Shown: positions 38,414 through 48,353, counted from the first letter of the stretch. The stretch is 64,000 nt of DNA from Verrucomicrobiota bacterium (GCA_025360015.1 JANYCZ010000070.1:1-64000), one strand, 5' to 3'. Program-made: numbers and translations. Notes: a model not told the origin generated them from the letters alone.

Positions 38414-40159
38414 TTACTTTGATTGGACGTCCCAAAGCTTCTCCAGCAAGACAAATATTTCCGGATCATGCTGCTTCAGCTCTTCCCGGTTGAATGGATA
38501 GAAGTCATTACGGCTGAAAAACGCCTCCGAGCATTCGGCAAAGTATTCCTTGGCGTTGGTCATGGCGTAGGCCTTGTCCAGCCGCTTCCGCCCCTCCGAG
38601 TCCAGCCGCAGCACCCGGTCATACTTGCCAGTCGCTTTCGCATGTTGAAAAGCAGCCTCGATCTCCGCATTCTCAAAACCCAGCACGCGGTCATGATAGG
38701 CATGCGCCAGCTCATGCAGTGCAAAATTTGGCATGCGCCGCATTTCGGCTTCGAACGTCCTCACATTGCTGAATTCGACACACTTAACCATCACGGTGTC
38801 CCGGCCATTGTCTCTCAGCCAGGCCGCACCGGGATGATATTCGGCACGGGGACGTGACTTTGGATACTCGGGATTGAAGTACAGCGGCACCTTGCGCAGC
38901 TCCGCCACCGCCTCCGCCGGAACCACGCGCACAAGTTCCTCCAGTTGCGTCCTCAGGAGCTCCATTGCCTTCTCCAGCGCAGTTGAGTCTGCCTCGATCA
39001 GCTTCACATTCACATGAAGTGTCCATCCGGCAATGAGCCGCTGGGTGTAGGGTGTCTTGCCAGTCGCTTCCTGATATTGCTTCAACTGCTTCTGTTTGAT
39101 CAGCCCCCGCGCCTGCAAAAGCCGTTCCGGCCACACAAACTTCGGTGCCTGCGCCGGATCATAGCCCGTGAGGTGGCCGGTGAGGCGTGTCTGCGGCTTC
39201 GTGTATTTCAACTCCGTATCACCAAAAACCTTACGGCACAGCGCAGCAAGCTGTGGATCATACGCGATCAATTCAGCGCGGGTGTTGACGTGATTGTGCT
39301 GCGTGTCGTTCTCGCGGTTGTTGTCAAACCAGCTCTGCACGCCTTCGGCCCAGTATTCGTGATGATTCGATGAGGCATAAGCACCTTTCCACAGTCCGGC
39401 TTTCATCGCGGCATCAAATGAAGCTTTCAGACGCTTGTCGAAAGTGGGATCCACATTTGTCATGCCACGCAGGTGAATGTTGTGCGCAAACTCATGAATG
39501 AGAATGTTTTCCGTATCATACGGATCGCCTTCGTAGGCCAGCAGGTTCTCCTCCGCGCAGGAACAGAACGGATCTGTCTCGCTGCCGCCGAGCCCTCGCG
39601 CGCGTGCGTCCCAGTAGTCTTTCGCGCTCACCGTTTCAAACCCCTTCACGAGCTCCATGTGGGCGAATTCGGGCTGGTCTGTAGTGAATTCATTGTGCGC
39701 AAGGATGCACAGCCGCGCACCGCTGGCGATCATCGCGGTGCGCACGTCGGGTCGCTTGGCAAGCATCATGTCCACCAGATACACCGCCTCCCTTACCGCA
39801 TACGGACTGACCTTGGCCGAGGCCACGATGGGAAAGCCACCTGCACTGGCTCGCAGCGTGTAGAATGGCGGTGCGCCATTCTGCGCTGCAGGGTCATATC
39901 GAAAGCCCTGCACAGGAACCTTGCTCACTACCTCAGTGTCTTTGCCTCCATCCACAATGACAAAGCGATGCCCCAGCGTGGTGCCAATGATGAGGTCTTT
40001 ACCAGGCTCGATTTTGCCATTGGAAATATGCACGCCATCCGGCCTGACCCAGAACACTTCCACGGTATGCGGCGCGGCATTGATGATCTGCAGCTTGGGC
40101 TGGTCCAGCGCCAGTGCAGGCATGGAAACGAATAAGAGGGCAGCAAGGACGGTTTTCAT
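38414..40159 (-). CDS. Secreted VHL-beta plus double-zincin protein
   Basis: 581 aa with signal peptide (1-18). Residues about 22-70 look like a pVHL beta domain: LQIINAAPHTVEVFWVRPDG, then GTTLGHRFVIVD. Aligned without gaps to human pVHL, N78, W88, G93, G104, G114 and H115 match N27, W37, G42, G53, G63 and H64; S111 is T60, W117 is F66 and Y98 is N47. Two HExxH sites follow: HEFAH at 222-226 (candidate Glu ligand E272 in EYWAEG) and HELAH at 482-486 (candidate Glu in KEYFAECSEAF). The gene overlaps D-hydroxyproline dehydrogenase by four bases (ATGA). Probably a duplicated metallopeptidase. Confidence 0.75.
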   Translation of the reverse strand: MKTVLAALLFVSMPALALDQPKLQIINAAPHTVEVFWVRPDGVHISNGKIEPGKDLIIGTTLGHRFVIVDGGKDTEVVSKVPVQGFRYDPAAQNGAPPFYTLRASAGGFPIVASAKVSPYAVREAVYLVDMMLAKRPDVRTAMIASGARLCILAHNEFTTDQPEFAHMELVKGFETVSAKDYWDARARGLGGSETDPFCSCAEENLLAYEGDPYDTENILIHEFAHNIHLRGMTNVDPTFDKRLKASFDAAMKAGLWKGAYASSNHHEYWAEGVQSWFDNNRENDTQHNHVNTRAELIAYDPQLAALCRKVFGDTELKYTKPQTRLTGHLTGYDPAQAPKFVWPERLLQARGLIKQKQLKQYQEATGKTPYTQRLIAGWTLHVNVKLIEADSTALEKAMELLRTQLEELVRVVPAEAVAELRKVPLYFNPEYPKSRPRAEYHPGAAWLRDNGRDTVMVKCVEFSNVRTFEAEMRRMPNFALHELAHAYHDRVLGFENAEIEAAFQHAKATGKYDRVLRLDSEGRKRLDKAYAMTNAKEYFAECSEAFFSRNDFYPFNREELKQHDPEIFVLLEKLWDVQSK

Positions 40160-41397
40160 GAGAAGCGGTCGGGGGACAACAGATCGAGCGCTACGGGTGG
40201 TTTCTCTCCGGCAAGGAGATCGCTGACGATCTTTCCTGTCGCGGGGGCGAGGCTGAGGCCCATCATGGCGTGGCCGGTGGCGAGGGTGAGATTTTTCCAG
40301 CGTTGAGTGCGGCCGATGTAGGGCATGCCATCGGGTGAAACGGGCCGCAAACCGCTCCAGGGTTTTACTTCGGCGAAATCACTTTCCTGAAAAGCAGGGA
40401 AATAAGAGGCAAAGGAGCGCGTGATGCCGCGCACGCGGCGCTGGGTGATGGATTCATTGAGGCCGGCCATCTCCATGGTGCCGCCGACACGGAGCGCGCC
40501 ATCCATGGGTGTGACGGCGAGACGGGCCTCTGTGCAGATGCTGCAGAGCTCCGGAAGTTGTGTCGGATTCGGCAATGTGAGACTGTAGCCTTTGCCTGCC
40601 TGCATTGGCAGTTTGAGTTTCAGGGACTTCGCCAGGGCCGCTGACCAGACACCGCTGCATAGCACGACTTCCTGACCTTCAATTTCGCCTTTTGAGGTTT
40701 TGACTGCGCGCAGTGTGCTGTTTTCTACTTCGAAGCCTTGCACTTCTGTTTTCCACAAAAATTCAACACCGAGGCGGGAGAGCTCGGTTTCGAGGGCGGC
40801 GATGAATCTGGTGGGTGAGAGATGGCAGTCTTTGGGGAAGAAGACGCTGCCGCAGACATCCATGGTGATGTTGGGATCGAATGCGGCGGTGGCTTTGGCG
40901 TCGAGGACTTGAGTGGGAATGCCGAGTGCGTTTGCTTGCGCGGCCATGCGGGCTTCTTCATCGAGGGTGTGCTGCTGTTTGCAGAGCATGAGGAGGCCGT
41001 TTTTGACGAGGCCGAAATCGAGGCCGATGTCTTCAAAGCACTGGCGGCTCAGCAAGCTCAGGTCTCGCAGCACGGGCGCTGCGGATGCGACGCGCTTTGC
41101 CGTGGCGGCTTTCCAGAAGTGCAGGGCCCAGGCGAGGAGATCGAGATCCAGGCGAGGTTTGATGTAGAAAGGCGACTCGGGATTCCACATCCACTTGAGG
41201 CCGAGTTTGGCCATGCCGGGCGCGGCGAGAGGGATGAAGTGGCTGGGGACGATCATGCCCGCATTGCCAAAGGAGCAGCCGTCCCGTTGCGCGGAGTTGC
41301 GCTCAATGATGGTGACCTGCATGCCGCGCCGGGCGCAGTAGAGCGCCGTGCTCAGGCCGATGACACCGGCTCCGAGTATGGTGATGTGGGAGGGCAT
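40156..41397 (-). CDS. lhpB: D-amino-acid (probably D-hydroxyproline) dehydrogenase
   Basis: 413 aa, DAO/DadA family. The Rossmann FAD motif is ILGAGVIGLSTALYCARRG, followed by CSFGNAGMIVPSHFIPLA and the C-terminal FAD contacts GLRPVSPDGMPYIG and LATGHAMMGLSLAPATGK. By itself it could be a general D-amino-acid dehydrogenase (DadA). Because 4-hydroxyproline epimerase and pyrroline-hydroxycarboxylate deaminase genes lie 4-6 kb away, I infer oxidation of cis-4-hydroxy-D-proline. First gene of a leftward operon of five; divergent from the metzincin gene at 41517. Confidence 0.82.
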   Translation of the reverse strand: MPSHITILGAGVIGLSTALYCARRGMQVTIIERNSAQRDGCSFGNAGMIVPSHFIPLAAPGMAKLGLKWMWNPESPFYIKPRLDLDLLAWALHFWKAATAKRVASAAPVLRDLSLLSRQCFEDIGLDFGLVKNGLLMLCKQQHTLDEEARMAAQANALGIPTQVLDAKATAAFDPNITMDVCGSVFFPKDCHLSPTRFIAALETELSRLGVEFLWKTEVQGFEVENSTLRAVKTSKGEIEGQEVVLCSGVWSAALAKSLKLKLPMQAGKGYSLTLPNPTQLPELCSICTEARLAVTPMDGALRVGGTMEMAGLNESITQRRVRGITRSFASYFPAFQESDFAEVKPWSGLRPVSPDGMPYIGRTQRWKNLTLATGHAMMGLSLAPATGKIVSDLLAGEKPPVALDLLSPDRFS

Positions 41398-41516
41398 CGT
41401 GTCAGATAAACTCCGCCGGGCGACGCATCTTGAATGAATCTGGTCTTCCGGACCAGATTATCGACAAGGCGAAGGTTTTTCCAAGCCTGAAGAGGGCTGC
41501 TGCGTTTCATGCGCCG

Positions 41517-43340
41517 ATGCGCATCCTCCGACTCTTGCTTCCTCTGCTGTTTTGCCTCGCCGTATCAGCGGCGGATGTTTTGAAGGAACTGCTGCCGGGT
41601 GAACCGACGCAGGGTGAGCTGGAACGTGCGCGCAGTGTACTGAAGCGATGGGAGGAGGAGGCACCTGAAAAGGCACGGCGGGTGATGCGCATCTTCTACT
41701 GGAGTCCGGCGGATCGTGACCCGCAGCCGGAGTATCGCGCGCGGCTGACGCGGGTAATGCAGCATGTGCAGGATTTTTACCGGCGTGAGATGGCGGGCTG
41801 GGGATTTCCGAATCGCACGATCCAGCTTGAGCTGGAGGAGGATGGGCTGCTGCAACTGCACATGGTGCAGGGGCGACTGAAGTCTGAGGAGTGTAGCGAG
41901 GGTGATCCGAAGGATGGGCGCGAGATCAGGAAGGACTGTCTGAAGGCGCTGCGTGAGGCGGGCGTTGATCGGGAGGCGGAGACGCTGGTCATCTTCTGCA
42001 ATCTGGCGGACTGGGATGCGGAGACGCGCACGATGGGGCACCACAGCCCCTACTATGCGAGTGGCGACAGCCGTAGTGGCACGGCGTGGCAGGTGGATTC
42101 ACCATTGCTGGACGCGGATCTGCTGGCGGTGAAAGATCAGATGATTCAGGACAAGCAGTATGGCCGGATCTCGCTGGGGAAGTATAACAGCATCTTCATC
42201 GGTGGAGTGTGTCATGAACTCGGACATGCGCTGGGGCTGCCGCACTGCAAGGAGTGCGCGGCGGCACGCGCGGTGCGTGGCACGGCGCTCATGGGCAGCG
42301 GCAATCGAACGTATGGCGATGAATTACGCGGCGAGGGGCGCGGCTCTTTTCTTTCGCTGCCGCACGCCTTGAAGCTGGCGGCGCATCCGCAGTTTTCCGG
42401 CTCGGTGAAACAGATGGAGACACGCGTGCAGGCGGAGTTTTCTGGGTGGCAGTTCAAGCCTTCATCGGACGGACTCGTGGTGAGTGGCGTGGTGACGCCC
42501 AAGCTGCCGGTGCATGCAGTGCTGGCTTATGCGGATCCCTCAGGTGGGGGTGATTATGACAGCGAGATCGCTGCCGCTGTGCCGGAGAGCGATGGTCGTT
42601 TCAAGCTCACACTGCCGCCACCGCAAAAGAGGAATACGAGCATGAGCCTCCACTTTGTGGCGGTGTGCGTGAATGGTGCGGCGACTGCTGGGGTGTGGTC
42701 TTCGCAGGCTCTCACAATGAACGGGCGCATCACCGCTGATGCGGCCTACGATGTGCGCAAGGCGGAGCAGAAGATTGAGTTCGACCAGCATTGGGCGGCG
42801 TTTCACGAAGGCAGGCTTTCCGAGGCGGAATGGGCGAAGCTGACGCCGGGCGTACAGGCTATCCTGCATCGTCTGCAAGCGCCGGATAAGGCGAAAGGAA
42901 AAGCCGCCCCTGATCAAGTGACTGCAAACGAACTGGCGCTGTCAGATGCCATGCCGCTGCATGCGGAGACGGGATGGGGTGGGGTGCATTTTGACCGCAT
43001 GCCGGAGGGCGGACCGCTGCCAGGGCCGGAGGGTTTGTTTGAGCATGGGCTCTATGCGCATGCGAACTCAGTCTATGAATACGAGCTGGGCGGGCGCTGG
43101 GAGAGTTTCAGCGGCAGCGCCTGTGTGCTGCAAGGCGGCTTTGGAAAAGTCGAGGCGACGATCCTTGGAGATGGGCGTGTGCTGTGGAAATCTGCCGCGC
43201 TCAAGGCGGGTGATCCGGGTGCTTTTAAGGTCGAGGTGACAGGTGTGCAAAAACTGACGCTGCGAATCACGGGGAAGGATGACATCAATGGGGCGTGGGG
43301 CGCGTGGGGTGAGCCGGTGTTGAGGCGTGGGGGGAAGTAG
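41517..43340 (+). CDS. Secreted metzincin peptidase with C-terminal NPCBM domain
   Basis: 607 aa from the ATG at 41517 (MRILRLLLPLLFCLAVSA, signal peptide); a TTG at 41430 would add an unlikely lead. The extended zinc motif HELGHALGLPH (residues 233-243) has all three His of the HExxHxxGxxH metzincin signature. A central beta region follows. The C-terminal ~100 residues (GLYAHANSVYEYELGGRWESF ... GEPVLRR) match an NPCBM carbohydrate-binding module. The combination suggests proteolysis of a glycosylated protein. It lies between the two hydroxyproline operons and is convergent with the S9 peptidase. Confidence 0.82.
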   Translation: MRILRLLLPLLFCLAVSAADVLKELLPGEPTQGELERARSVLKRWEEEAPEKARRVMRIFYWSPADRDPQPEYRARLTRVMQHVQDFYRREMAGWGFPNRTIQLELEEDGLLQLHMVQGRLKSEECSEGDPKDGREIRKDCLKALREAGVDREAETLVIFCNLADWDAETRTMGHHSPYYASGDSRSGTAWQVDSPLLDADLLAVKDQMIQDKQYGRISLGKYNSIFIGGVCHELGHALGLPHCKECAAARAVRGTALMGSGNRTYGDELRGEGRGSFLSLPHALKLAAHPQFSGSVKQMETRVQAEFSGWQFKPSSDGLVVSGVVTPKLPVHAVLAYADPSGGGDYDSEIAAAVPESDGRFKLTLPPPQKRNTSMSLHFVAVCVNGAATAGVWSSQALTMNGRITADAAYDVRKAEQKIEFDQHWAAFHEGRLSEAEWAKLTPGVQAILHRLQAPDKAKGKAAPDQVTANELALSDAMPLHAETGWGGVHFDRMPEGGPLPGPEGLFEHGLYAHANSVYEYELGGRWESFSGSACVLQGGFGKVEATILGDGRVLWKSAALKAGDPGAFKVEVTGVQKLTLRITGKDDINGAWGAWGEPVLRRGGK

Positions 43341-43391
43341 CCTTGTCGCTGTGCAACAGGGGATTCCTTGTTCCGCAGGAACAAGGCTACT

Positions 43392-45677
43392 TTATGGGTG
43401 CAAATGGCGCACCAGAAACTCCATGCGGAGGCGGGAGCCGTAGGGTGTTTCTGCGGCACCATGGCCGGTGCCGATGATGGGCATGAAGTCGAAGGTCTTG
43501 CCGGCTTTCTGCAAGGCACCAACGACTTGCGTGGTGGTGGCGGGGTCGACGTTGGTGTCGAGTTCGCCGACGATGAGGAGCAGGCGGCCTTGGAGTTTGT
43601 GGGCGTCGTCCTTGTTTGAGCTGCGCGCGTAGCTTTCGTCCACGGGCCAGCCCATCCACTGCTCGTTCCACCAGATTTTGTCCATGCGGTTGTCATGGCA
43701 GCCGCAGTCGGCGACGGCGACGCGGTAGAAGTCGTGATGATCCAGCAGCGCACGCATGGCGTTCTGGCCACCGGCGCTGCCGCCGTAGATGCCGACGCGG
43801 GTGAGGTCCATCCACGGGCGTGTTTGCGCGGCGGCGGTGATCCAGGCGATGCGGTCTGGAAAGCCGGCGTCTTTGAGGTTTTTCCAGCACACATCGTGGA
43901 AGGCTTTGCCGCGATGATTGGTGCCCATGCCGTCGAGCTTGACGATGATGAAGCCGAGCTCGGCGAGGATGTGATGGGTGAGCAGCCTGCTGAAGTCTTT
44001 GGGTGTGAATGCGCTGTGAGGTCCGGCATAGATATCTTCGATGACGGGGTATTTTTTTGCGGGATCGAAGTGCGAGGGCTTGATGAGGATGCCATGGATG
44101 TCGGTCTGGCCATCGCGGCCTTTGGCGACGAAACGTTCCGGCATGGTCCAGCCTGCGGCGAGGAGTTGGGAGGCATCGGCTTTTTCGAGTTCGCAGACGA
44201 GGCTGCCATCTTGGCTGCGGCGGAGTTCGTGGATGGGCGGAAGATCGGCACGGGAATAGGAGTCGGTAAAGAAGTCGCGCTGGGGTGAGAACTCGATGTG
44301 GTGATTGCCGTCGCCTTGAGTGAGCTGCTGGAAGCCGCCGCCGTCGAAGTTCACACGGCAGAGGTGGAGGTGGTAGGGATCTTCCTCTTTGCGCAATCCG
44401 CTGGCGAGGAACCAGATCTCGCGCTTCGCGTCGTCCACGTGCAGGACTTCACGCAGGGGCCAGGCACCGTGGGTGATCTGGTTTTTTACTTTGCCGGTTT
44501 TGATGTCGTAGAGGTAGAGATGGCACCAGCCGTTGCGCTCGCTCATCCAGAGGAGTTCGTTCGTGGCGTGCAGCCAGTGACGCCAGGTTTTATGGGTGTA
44601 ATCGATGAAGGTCTTGGAGGATTCCTCGACGACGATGCGCCCTGCGCCGGTCTTCGAGTCTGCGGCGAGGATGCGGTAGAGCTGGTGGCCGCGCTGGTTG
44701 TAGTCGAAGTAGAACTCGCTGCTGTCCGGGGACCAAGTGACATCGATGTGATGTGATTCGGTGAACGGGTTCTCGAATAGAGCAGCATCTACCATGGAAT
44801 AATGTCCATCTGGTCGGACAATGAGAAGGTCAGGCTTGGGCACTGGATCACCAGGCTTCGTGTAGTTGATGGTCTTGAGCTTCGGTTGCACCTGATCCTT
44901 CGGTGAAGAGTCCACTGTCGTTATTTGTCGTTGCGACACAGGTTTGCAGCGCGACACGACAAAGGAGGAGGAATCTGGAGCCCATAGGGCTGGTCCAGAA
45001 AAGTCCCTCATGGAATCTAGCTTCAATGGACGCTGATTGAGGAAGACGAAATTTTGTGTGACCTCAACCTTAGATTTGCCATCAGGTGATTTGAAATCGC
45101 TCTCAGAAGTTTTTGGTTCAATTGTCTCTTTGGAGATGCCTTTGCCATCGATGATGAGTGTCTGTGACTGAGGGGCAGCCTCGATGATGGCGAGGTGTTC
45201 GCCGGTGCGGCTGGTGATGAGCCATACGTGGCCGTCGAAGGTGTGCTGTTCGCGCTCAGCCCCCGCGCGAATGCCGCCATAGCGGATGTGCTCGCCTTGC
45301 TGATTGATCCAGAATAGATCGACGTCGGCGTCGAGTTGATTGATGAACTTGAGGCCCGACTCCTCGCCGGTGCGGGTAGTTTTGCGAAGCTCGATTTCTG
45401 CGATGGAGGATTTGAGGGCTTCGCTGTCGGGGAGGCCGAGTGCTTTGAGTGACTGCGCGATTTTGCGTTCGCCGGTGTCGGCCTGGATGAGGACGAATTC
45501 GTGTGCCTGCGGCCCGGTTTGGACGCGGTACCAGAACGATTTGCCGTCTGGCAGCCAGTTGGCTTTGAGGTGATCGCGGAAGACGAGGTTTTCAGTGCGC
45601 TTGGGGAGAGTGAGGGCTTGATCAAAGTCAGCAGCCATGGCGCTCGTTGAGAGCAGGAGCAGCAGGATGGATTTCAT
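43392..45677 (-). CDS. Secreted S9 (DPP IV/prolyl oligopeptidase) peptidase with VHL-beta module
   Basis: 761 aa with signal peptide (1-15). Residues about 107-170 form a VHL-beta-like module. At a constant offset of 35 from human pVHL, the Hyp-pocket residues W88, Y98, S111, H115 and W117 align with W123, Y133, T146, H150 and W152; N78, N90, G93, G104 and G114 also match. A beta-propeller and the alpha/beta-hydrolase domain follow, with Ser in YGGSAGGQ, Asp in GELDTNVDP and His in GTGHGA. S9 enzymes cut at or after proline. Its ATG overlaps the stop of 4-hydroxyproline epimerase (ATGA), so translation is coupled. Confidence 0.9.
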   Translation of the reverse strand: MKSILLLLLSTSAMAADFDQALTLPKRTENLVFRDHLKANWLPDGKSFWYRVQTGPQAHEFVLIQADTGERKIAQSLKALGLPDSEALKSSIAEIELRKTTRTGEESGLKFINQLDADVDLFWINQQGEHIRYGGIRAGAEREQHTFDGHVWLITSRTGEHLAIIEAAPQSQTLIIDGKGISKETIEPKTSESDFKSPDGKSKVEVTQNFVFLNQRPLKLDSMRDFSGPALWAPDSSSFVVSRCKPVSQRQITTVDSSPKDQVQPKLKTINYTKPGDPVPKPDLLIVRPDGHYSMVDAALFENPFTESHHIDVTWSPDSSEFYFDYNQRGHQLYRILAADSKTGAGRIVVEESSKTFIDYTHKTWRHWLHATNELLWMSERNGWCHLYLYDIKTGKVKNQITHGAWPLREVLHVDDAKREIWFLASGLRKEEDPYHLHLCRVNFDGGGFQQLTQGDGNHHIEFSPQRDFFTDSYSRADLPPIHELRRSQDGSLVCELEKADASQLLAAGWTMPERFVAKGRDGQTDIHGILIKPSHFDPAKKYPVIEDIYAGPHSAFTPKDFSRLLTHHILAELGFIIVKLDGMGTNHRGKAFHDVCWKNLKDAGFPDRIAWITAAAQTRPWMDLTRVGIYGGSAGGQNAMRALLDHHDFYRVAVADCGCHDNRMDKIWWNEQWMGWPVDESYARSSNKDDAHKLQGRLLLIVGELDTNVDPATTTQVVGALQKAGKTFDFMPIIGTGHGAAETPYGSRLRMEFLVRHLHP

Positions 45678-46537
45678 GGGATGCCAAATTGAAACGGATC
45701 AGCAGGATCAAGGATGAGGGTGGCCTCGGCGATGATGTAGGCGGTGCCGGTGATGGTGGGAATGATGGCGTTTTCCGTGGGGGTGTAGCTGCCTTCGAAG
45801 ACGCTGCCGATGATGCTTTCCTGCCGCCAGATTTCACCGGGGGCGAGTTTTCCATCTGCGGCGAGGCAGGCGAGCTTGGCGCTGGTGCCGGTGCCGCAGG
45901 GGGAGCGGTCGTATTCAGCACCGGGGCAGAGGACGAAGCTGCGGCTGTGATTAGCGGGATCGTGCGGCGGGGCGAAGAGTTCGATGTGATCGACCTCCGG
46001 ATGGCCGGCGGCGTGCACGGCGGTGCGCATGGCGAGGCAGGCCTGGGTGAGGTGGGGAATGTTGGAGCGGGTGAGTTCGAAGCCGTGATCGGACACCAGG
46101 AAAAACCAGTTGCCACCATAAGCGACGTCTCCGGTGAAGCCGCCTGCCTGCACGGCTTTGGCTTTGCGGTAAGAGGGGACGTTGCGGATGCTCACGCGAC
46201 CATCTTCATGCAGGGTGGCGGTGACGATGCCGACGGGGGTCTCGATGCGGTGCTCTCCGTGTGTGATGCGGCAAAGGTGATGGAGGGTGATGATGAGGCC
46301 GATCATGCCGTGGCCGCACATGCCGAGGAGGCCGACGTTGTTGAAAAAGATGACGCCTGCGGCACAGGTGGGGTCTTTGGGCTCTAAGAGCAGGGCACCG
46401 ACGATGACCTCGTGGCCGCGTGGTTCGCAGAGGATGGCGCGGCGGTAGGTTTCGAGTTTTTCCGCACTCACGCCGCTGAGTACTACGCGGGTGGGTTCAC
46501 CGCCAGTGTGGGAGTCAATGATTGAGATGCGCTTCAT
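45674..46537 (-). CDS. lhpA: 4-hydroxyproline 2-epimerase
   Basis: 287 aa from the ATG at 46537 ([17 protein letters not shown]). Both catalytic cysteines are present, in GMCGHGMIG and [20 protein letters not shown]; a dehydratase paralog would have Thr at the first. Flanking motifs such as [19 protein letters not shown] and DHIELFA follow the 4-hydroxyproline epimerase branch rather than proline racemase. It converts trans-4-hydroxy-L-proline to the cis-D form for LhpB. It overlaps lhpC (upstream) and the S9 peptidase (downstream) by four bases each. Confidence 0.93.
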   Translation of the reverse strand: MKRISIIDSHTGGEPTRVVLSGVSAEKLETYRRAILCEPRGHEVIVGALLLEPKDPTCAAGVIFFNNVGLLGMCGHGMIGLIITLHHLCRITHGEHRIETPVGIVTATLHEDGRVSIRNVPSYRKAKAVQAGGFTGDVAYGGNWFFLVSDHGFELTRSNIPHLTQACLAMRTAVHAAGHPEVDHIELFAPPHDPANHSRSFVLCPGAEYDRSPCGTGTSAKLACLAADGKLAPGEIWRQESIIGSVFEGSYTPTENAIIPTITGTAYIIAEATLILDPADPFQFGIP

Positions 46538-47445
46538 GAAGGGCGCTTGGCCAGGGCGTTGCGGATGATTTTGAGCACTTGCTCGCGCTCGGCTCCGACG
46601 AGGGGCAGGCGGGGCTCGCGGCACCATTCTTTGCCGAGGCCGGTCTCCTGGCAGAGTAGCTTGATGTATTGCACAAAGTGGATGTGGGTATCCAGTTTCA
46701 TGAGCGGCTGCATCCAGCGGTAGAGAGTGCGGGCCTCATCCCACTGGCCTGCGCGGGTGAGTTCCCAGAGCTTTTGGTTTTCCTGCGGGAAGGCGATGCC
46801 GCTGCCGGCGACCCAGCCATCAATGCCGAGGATGCTGCATTCGAGGATGAGGTCGTCCACGCCGGTGAAGAGCTGGTAGCGGTCGCCGACGAGATTGCGC
46901 AGCTCGGTGATGCGGCGGGGATTGGCGCTGCTCTCTTTGATGGAGGTGAGGTTTTCGATGTCGGCGAACTGCGCGAACATTTCGGGCGTGACGTCGGTGT
47001 GGTAGCCGACGGGGTTGTTGTAGAGCATCCAGGGCAGGGGGGTGGCCTTGGCCAGGGTGCGGAACCAGTGCTCGGTCTCGCGGGGATCGCTCTTATAAAC
47101 CATGGGGGGCATGATCATGAAGCCGGCTGCACCGAGCTGCTCGCCATCCTGCATGTATTGGATGGCGGCGCAGGTGCTCATCTCTGCCACACCGCTGACG
47201 ACGGGGATGCGGCCGCGTGCAGTGTCGATGGCACACTGGAGGACTGCGCGCTTTTCATCGGGCTGCAGGCACTGGTTTTCGCCGAGGGAGCCGCAGACGA
47301 TGAGGCCGGAGATGCCGGACTGGATCAGAGCCTCGAAGTGGAGAGCGGAGGCGGGGAGATCGAGCGACTGGTCTTGGTGGAGCTGGGTGACGACGGCGGG
47401 GAAGACGCCGGTCCAGCGGGGGAGAATCGAGGAGGTTTGGGACAT
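46534..47445 (-). CDS. lhpC: Pyrroline-4-hydroxy-2-carboxylate deaminase (DapA family)
   Basis: 303 aa from the ATG at 47445. DapA/NAL aldolase fold with the Schiff-base Lys in LTSIKESS, the Tyr in [10 protein letters not shown] and an N-terminal GVFPAVVTQ with [11 protein letters not shown]. The GSLGEN and SGVAE variants are those of the hydroxyproline-pathway deaminases, not of true dihydrodipicolinate synthase. It would turn the LhpB product into alpha-ketoglutarate semialdehyde and ammonia. First gene of the lhpC-lhpA-S9 operon. The semialdehyde dehydrogenase that ends the pathway is not in the window. Confidence 0.88.
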   Translation of the reverse strand: MSQTSSILPRWTGVFPAVVTQLHQDQSLDLPASALHFEALIQSGISGLIVCGSLGENQCLQPDEKRAVLQCAIDTARGRIPVVSGVAEMSTCAAIQYMQDGEQLGAAGFMIMPPMVYKSDPRETEHWFRTLAKATPLPWMLYNNPVGYHTDVTPEMFAQFADIENLTSIKESSANPRRITELRNLVGDRYQLFTGVDDLILECSILGIDGWVAGSGIAFPQENQKLWELTRAGQWDEARTLYRWMQPLMKLDTHIHFVQYIKLLCQETGLGKEWCREPRLPLVGAEREQVLKIIRNALAKRPS

Positions 47446-47457
47446 GAGGAATGACAA

Positions 47458-47630
47458 ATGATTGGCCGAAAGAGGGGAAAGAAGAGAAAAAAAGGGGCTG
47501 ACTGCAAACTGAGAACTGCAAACTGGGAATTGAAAATTGGTTGGAGCGAGGTCGTGGAAGATAATGAGGCTTGAAGGCCTGAGGGTCTTGATTGCTTTTT
47601 GGCTGAGGGACTGCCAATTCAGTCAAAACC
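47458..47630. promoter_or_regulatory. Divergent promoter region, lhpC / PAS-AraC
   Basis: 173 bp between the leftward lhp operon and the rightward AraC-type gene. The 11-mer ACTGCAAACTG is repeated at 47501-47511 and 47515-47525 (period 14), a possible operator for the adjacent regulator. Similar AT-rich words occur elsewhere in this window, so the repeat may be unrelated to regulation. Confidence 0.4.
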
Positions 47631-48353
47631 ATGGAATCCACCGGCCTTTTCTCAGAGCATGTGACCACCGAGGCGCTGTTTGATGCGTTGCCGGATGTGG
47701 TGTTCTTTATCAAGGATGCCGTGGGACGGTATGCGCGGGTGAATCAGACGCTGGCGGATCGCTGTGCGGGTGGTGACAAGATGAAGCTGATCGGTAAACG
47801 GCCGGAGGAGGTGTTTCCGGCGGCGCTGGCGGCGAGCTATGCGCGGCAGGATGAGGCGGTGCTGAAGACGGGCAAGCCGGTGGAGCGTCAGCTCGAAATG
47901 CACATCTACCCCGGGCATAAGGCGGGCTGGTGTCTGACGACGAAGCATGCGCTGCGCGATGGGAAGGGACGGATCATTGGCGTGACGGGCATCTCGCGTG
48001 ATTTGAATGCGCCGAGTGACAAGGCGGGTGGCTTCGCGGAGCTGGCGGCGGCGCTGAAGCATATGCAGCGGCACTTTGCGGAGAGCCTGCGCATCGAGGA
48101 CATCGCGAAAAAGGCAGGACTGAGTGTGTATCAGTTCGAGCAGCGGGTGCAGCGTCTGTTTCAAATGAGCCCGCTGCAACTGCTGCACAAGCTGCGCCTG
48201 GATGAGGCGACGCGGCTGCTGCGTGAGACGGATCAATCTCTGGCTGATATTGCCATCGAGACGGGGTGGTGTGACCAAAGCGCCTTCACGCGGCACTTCA
48301 GCCGGTATGCGGGGATGGCACCGGGGAGGTACAGGGGATTGAATCGGAAGTGA
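47631..48353 (+). CDS. PAS-AraC transcriptional regulator
   Basis: 240 aa. An N-terminal PAS domain (about 12-125; LFDALPDVVFFIKDAVGRYARVN ... GVTGISRDL) precedes a C-terminal AraC double helix-turn-helix (RIEDIAKKAGLSVYQFEQRVQRLF and SLADIAIETGWCDQSAFTRHF). It is divergent from lhpC, so it is the best candidate regulator of the hydroxyproline operon. The ligand sensed by the PAS domain is unknown. It ends one base before the convergent DUF1501 gene. A paralog lies at 54494. Confidence 0.9.
   Translation: MESTGLFSEHVTTEALFDALPDVVFFIKDAVGRYARVNQTLADRCAGGDKMKLIGKRPEEVFPAALAASYARQDEAVLKTGKPVERQLEMHIYPGHKAGWCLTTKHALRDGKGRIIGVTGISRDLNAPSDKAGGFAELAAALKHMQRHFAESLRIEDIAKKAGLSVYQFEQRVQRLFQMSPLQLLHKLRLDEATRLLRETDQSLADIAIETGWCDQSAFTRHFSRYAGMAPGRYRGLNRK

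Noticed and set aside
45674..46537. Proline racemase or trans-3-hydroxyproline dehydratase
   Set aside because: Both catalytic Cys are present and the motif context follows 4-hydroxyproline epimerase; lhpC and lhpB neighbours agree.
46534..47445. Dihydrodipicolinate synthase for lysine synthesis
   Set aside because: The GSLGEN/SGVAE variants and the overlap with lhpA favour the hydroxyproline-pathway deaminase.
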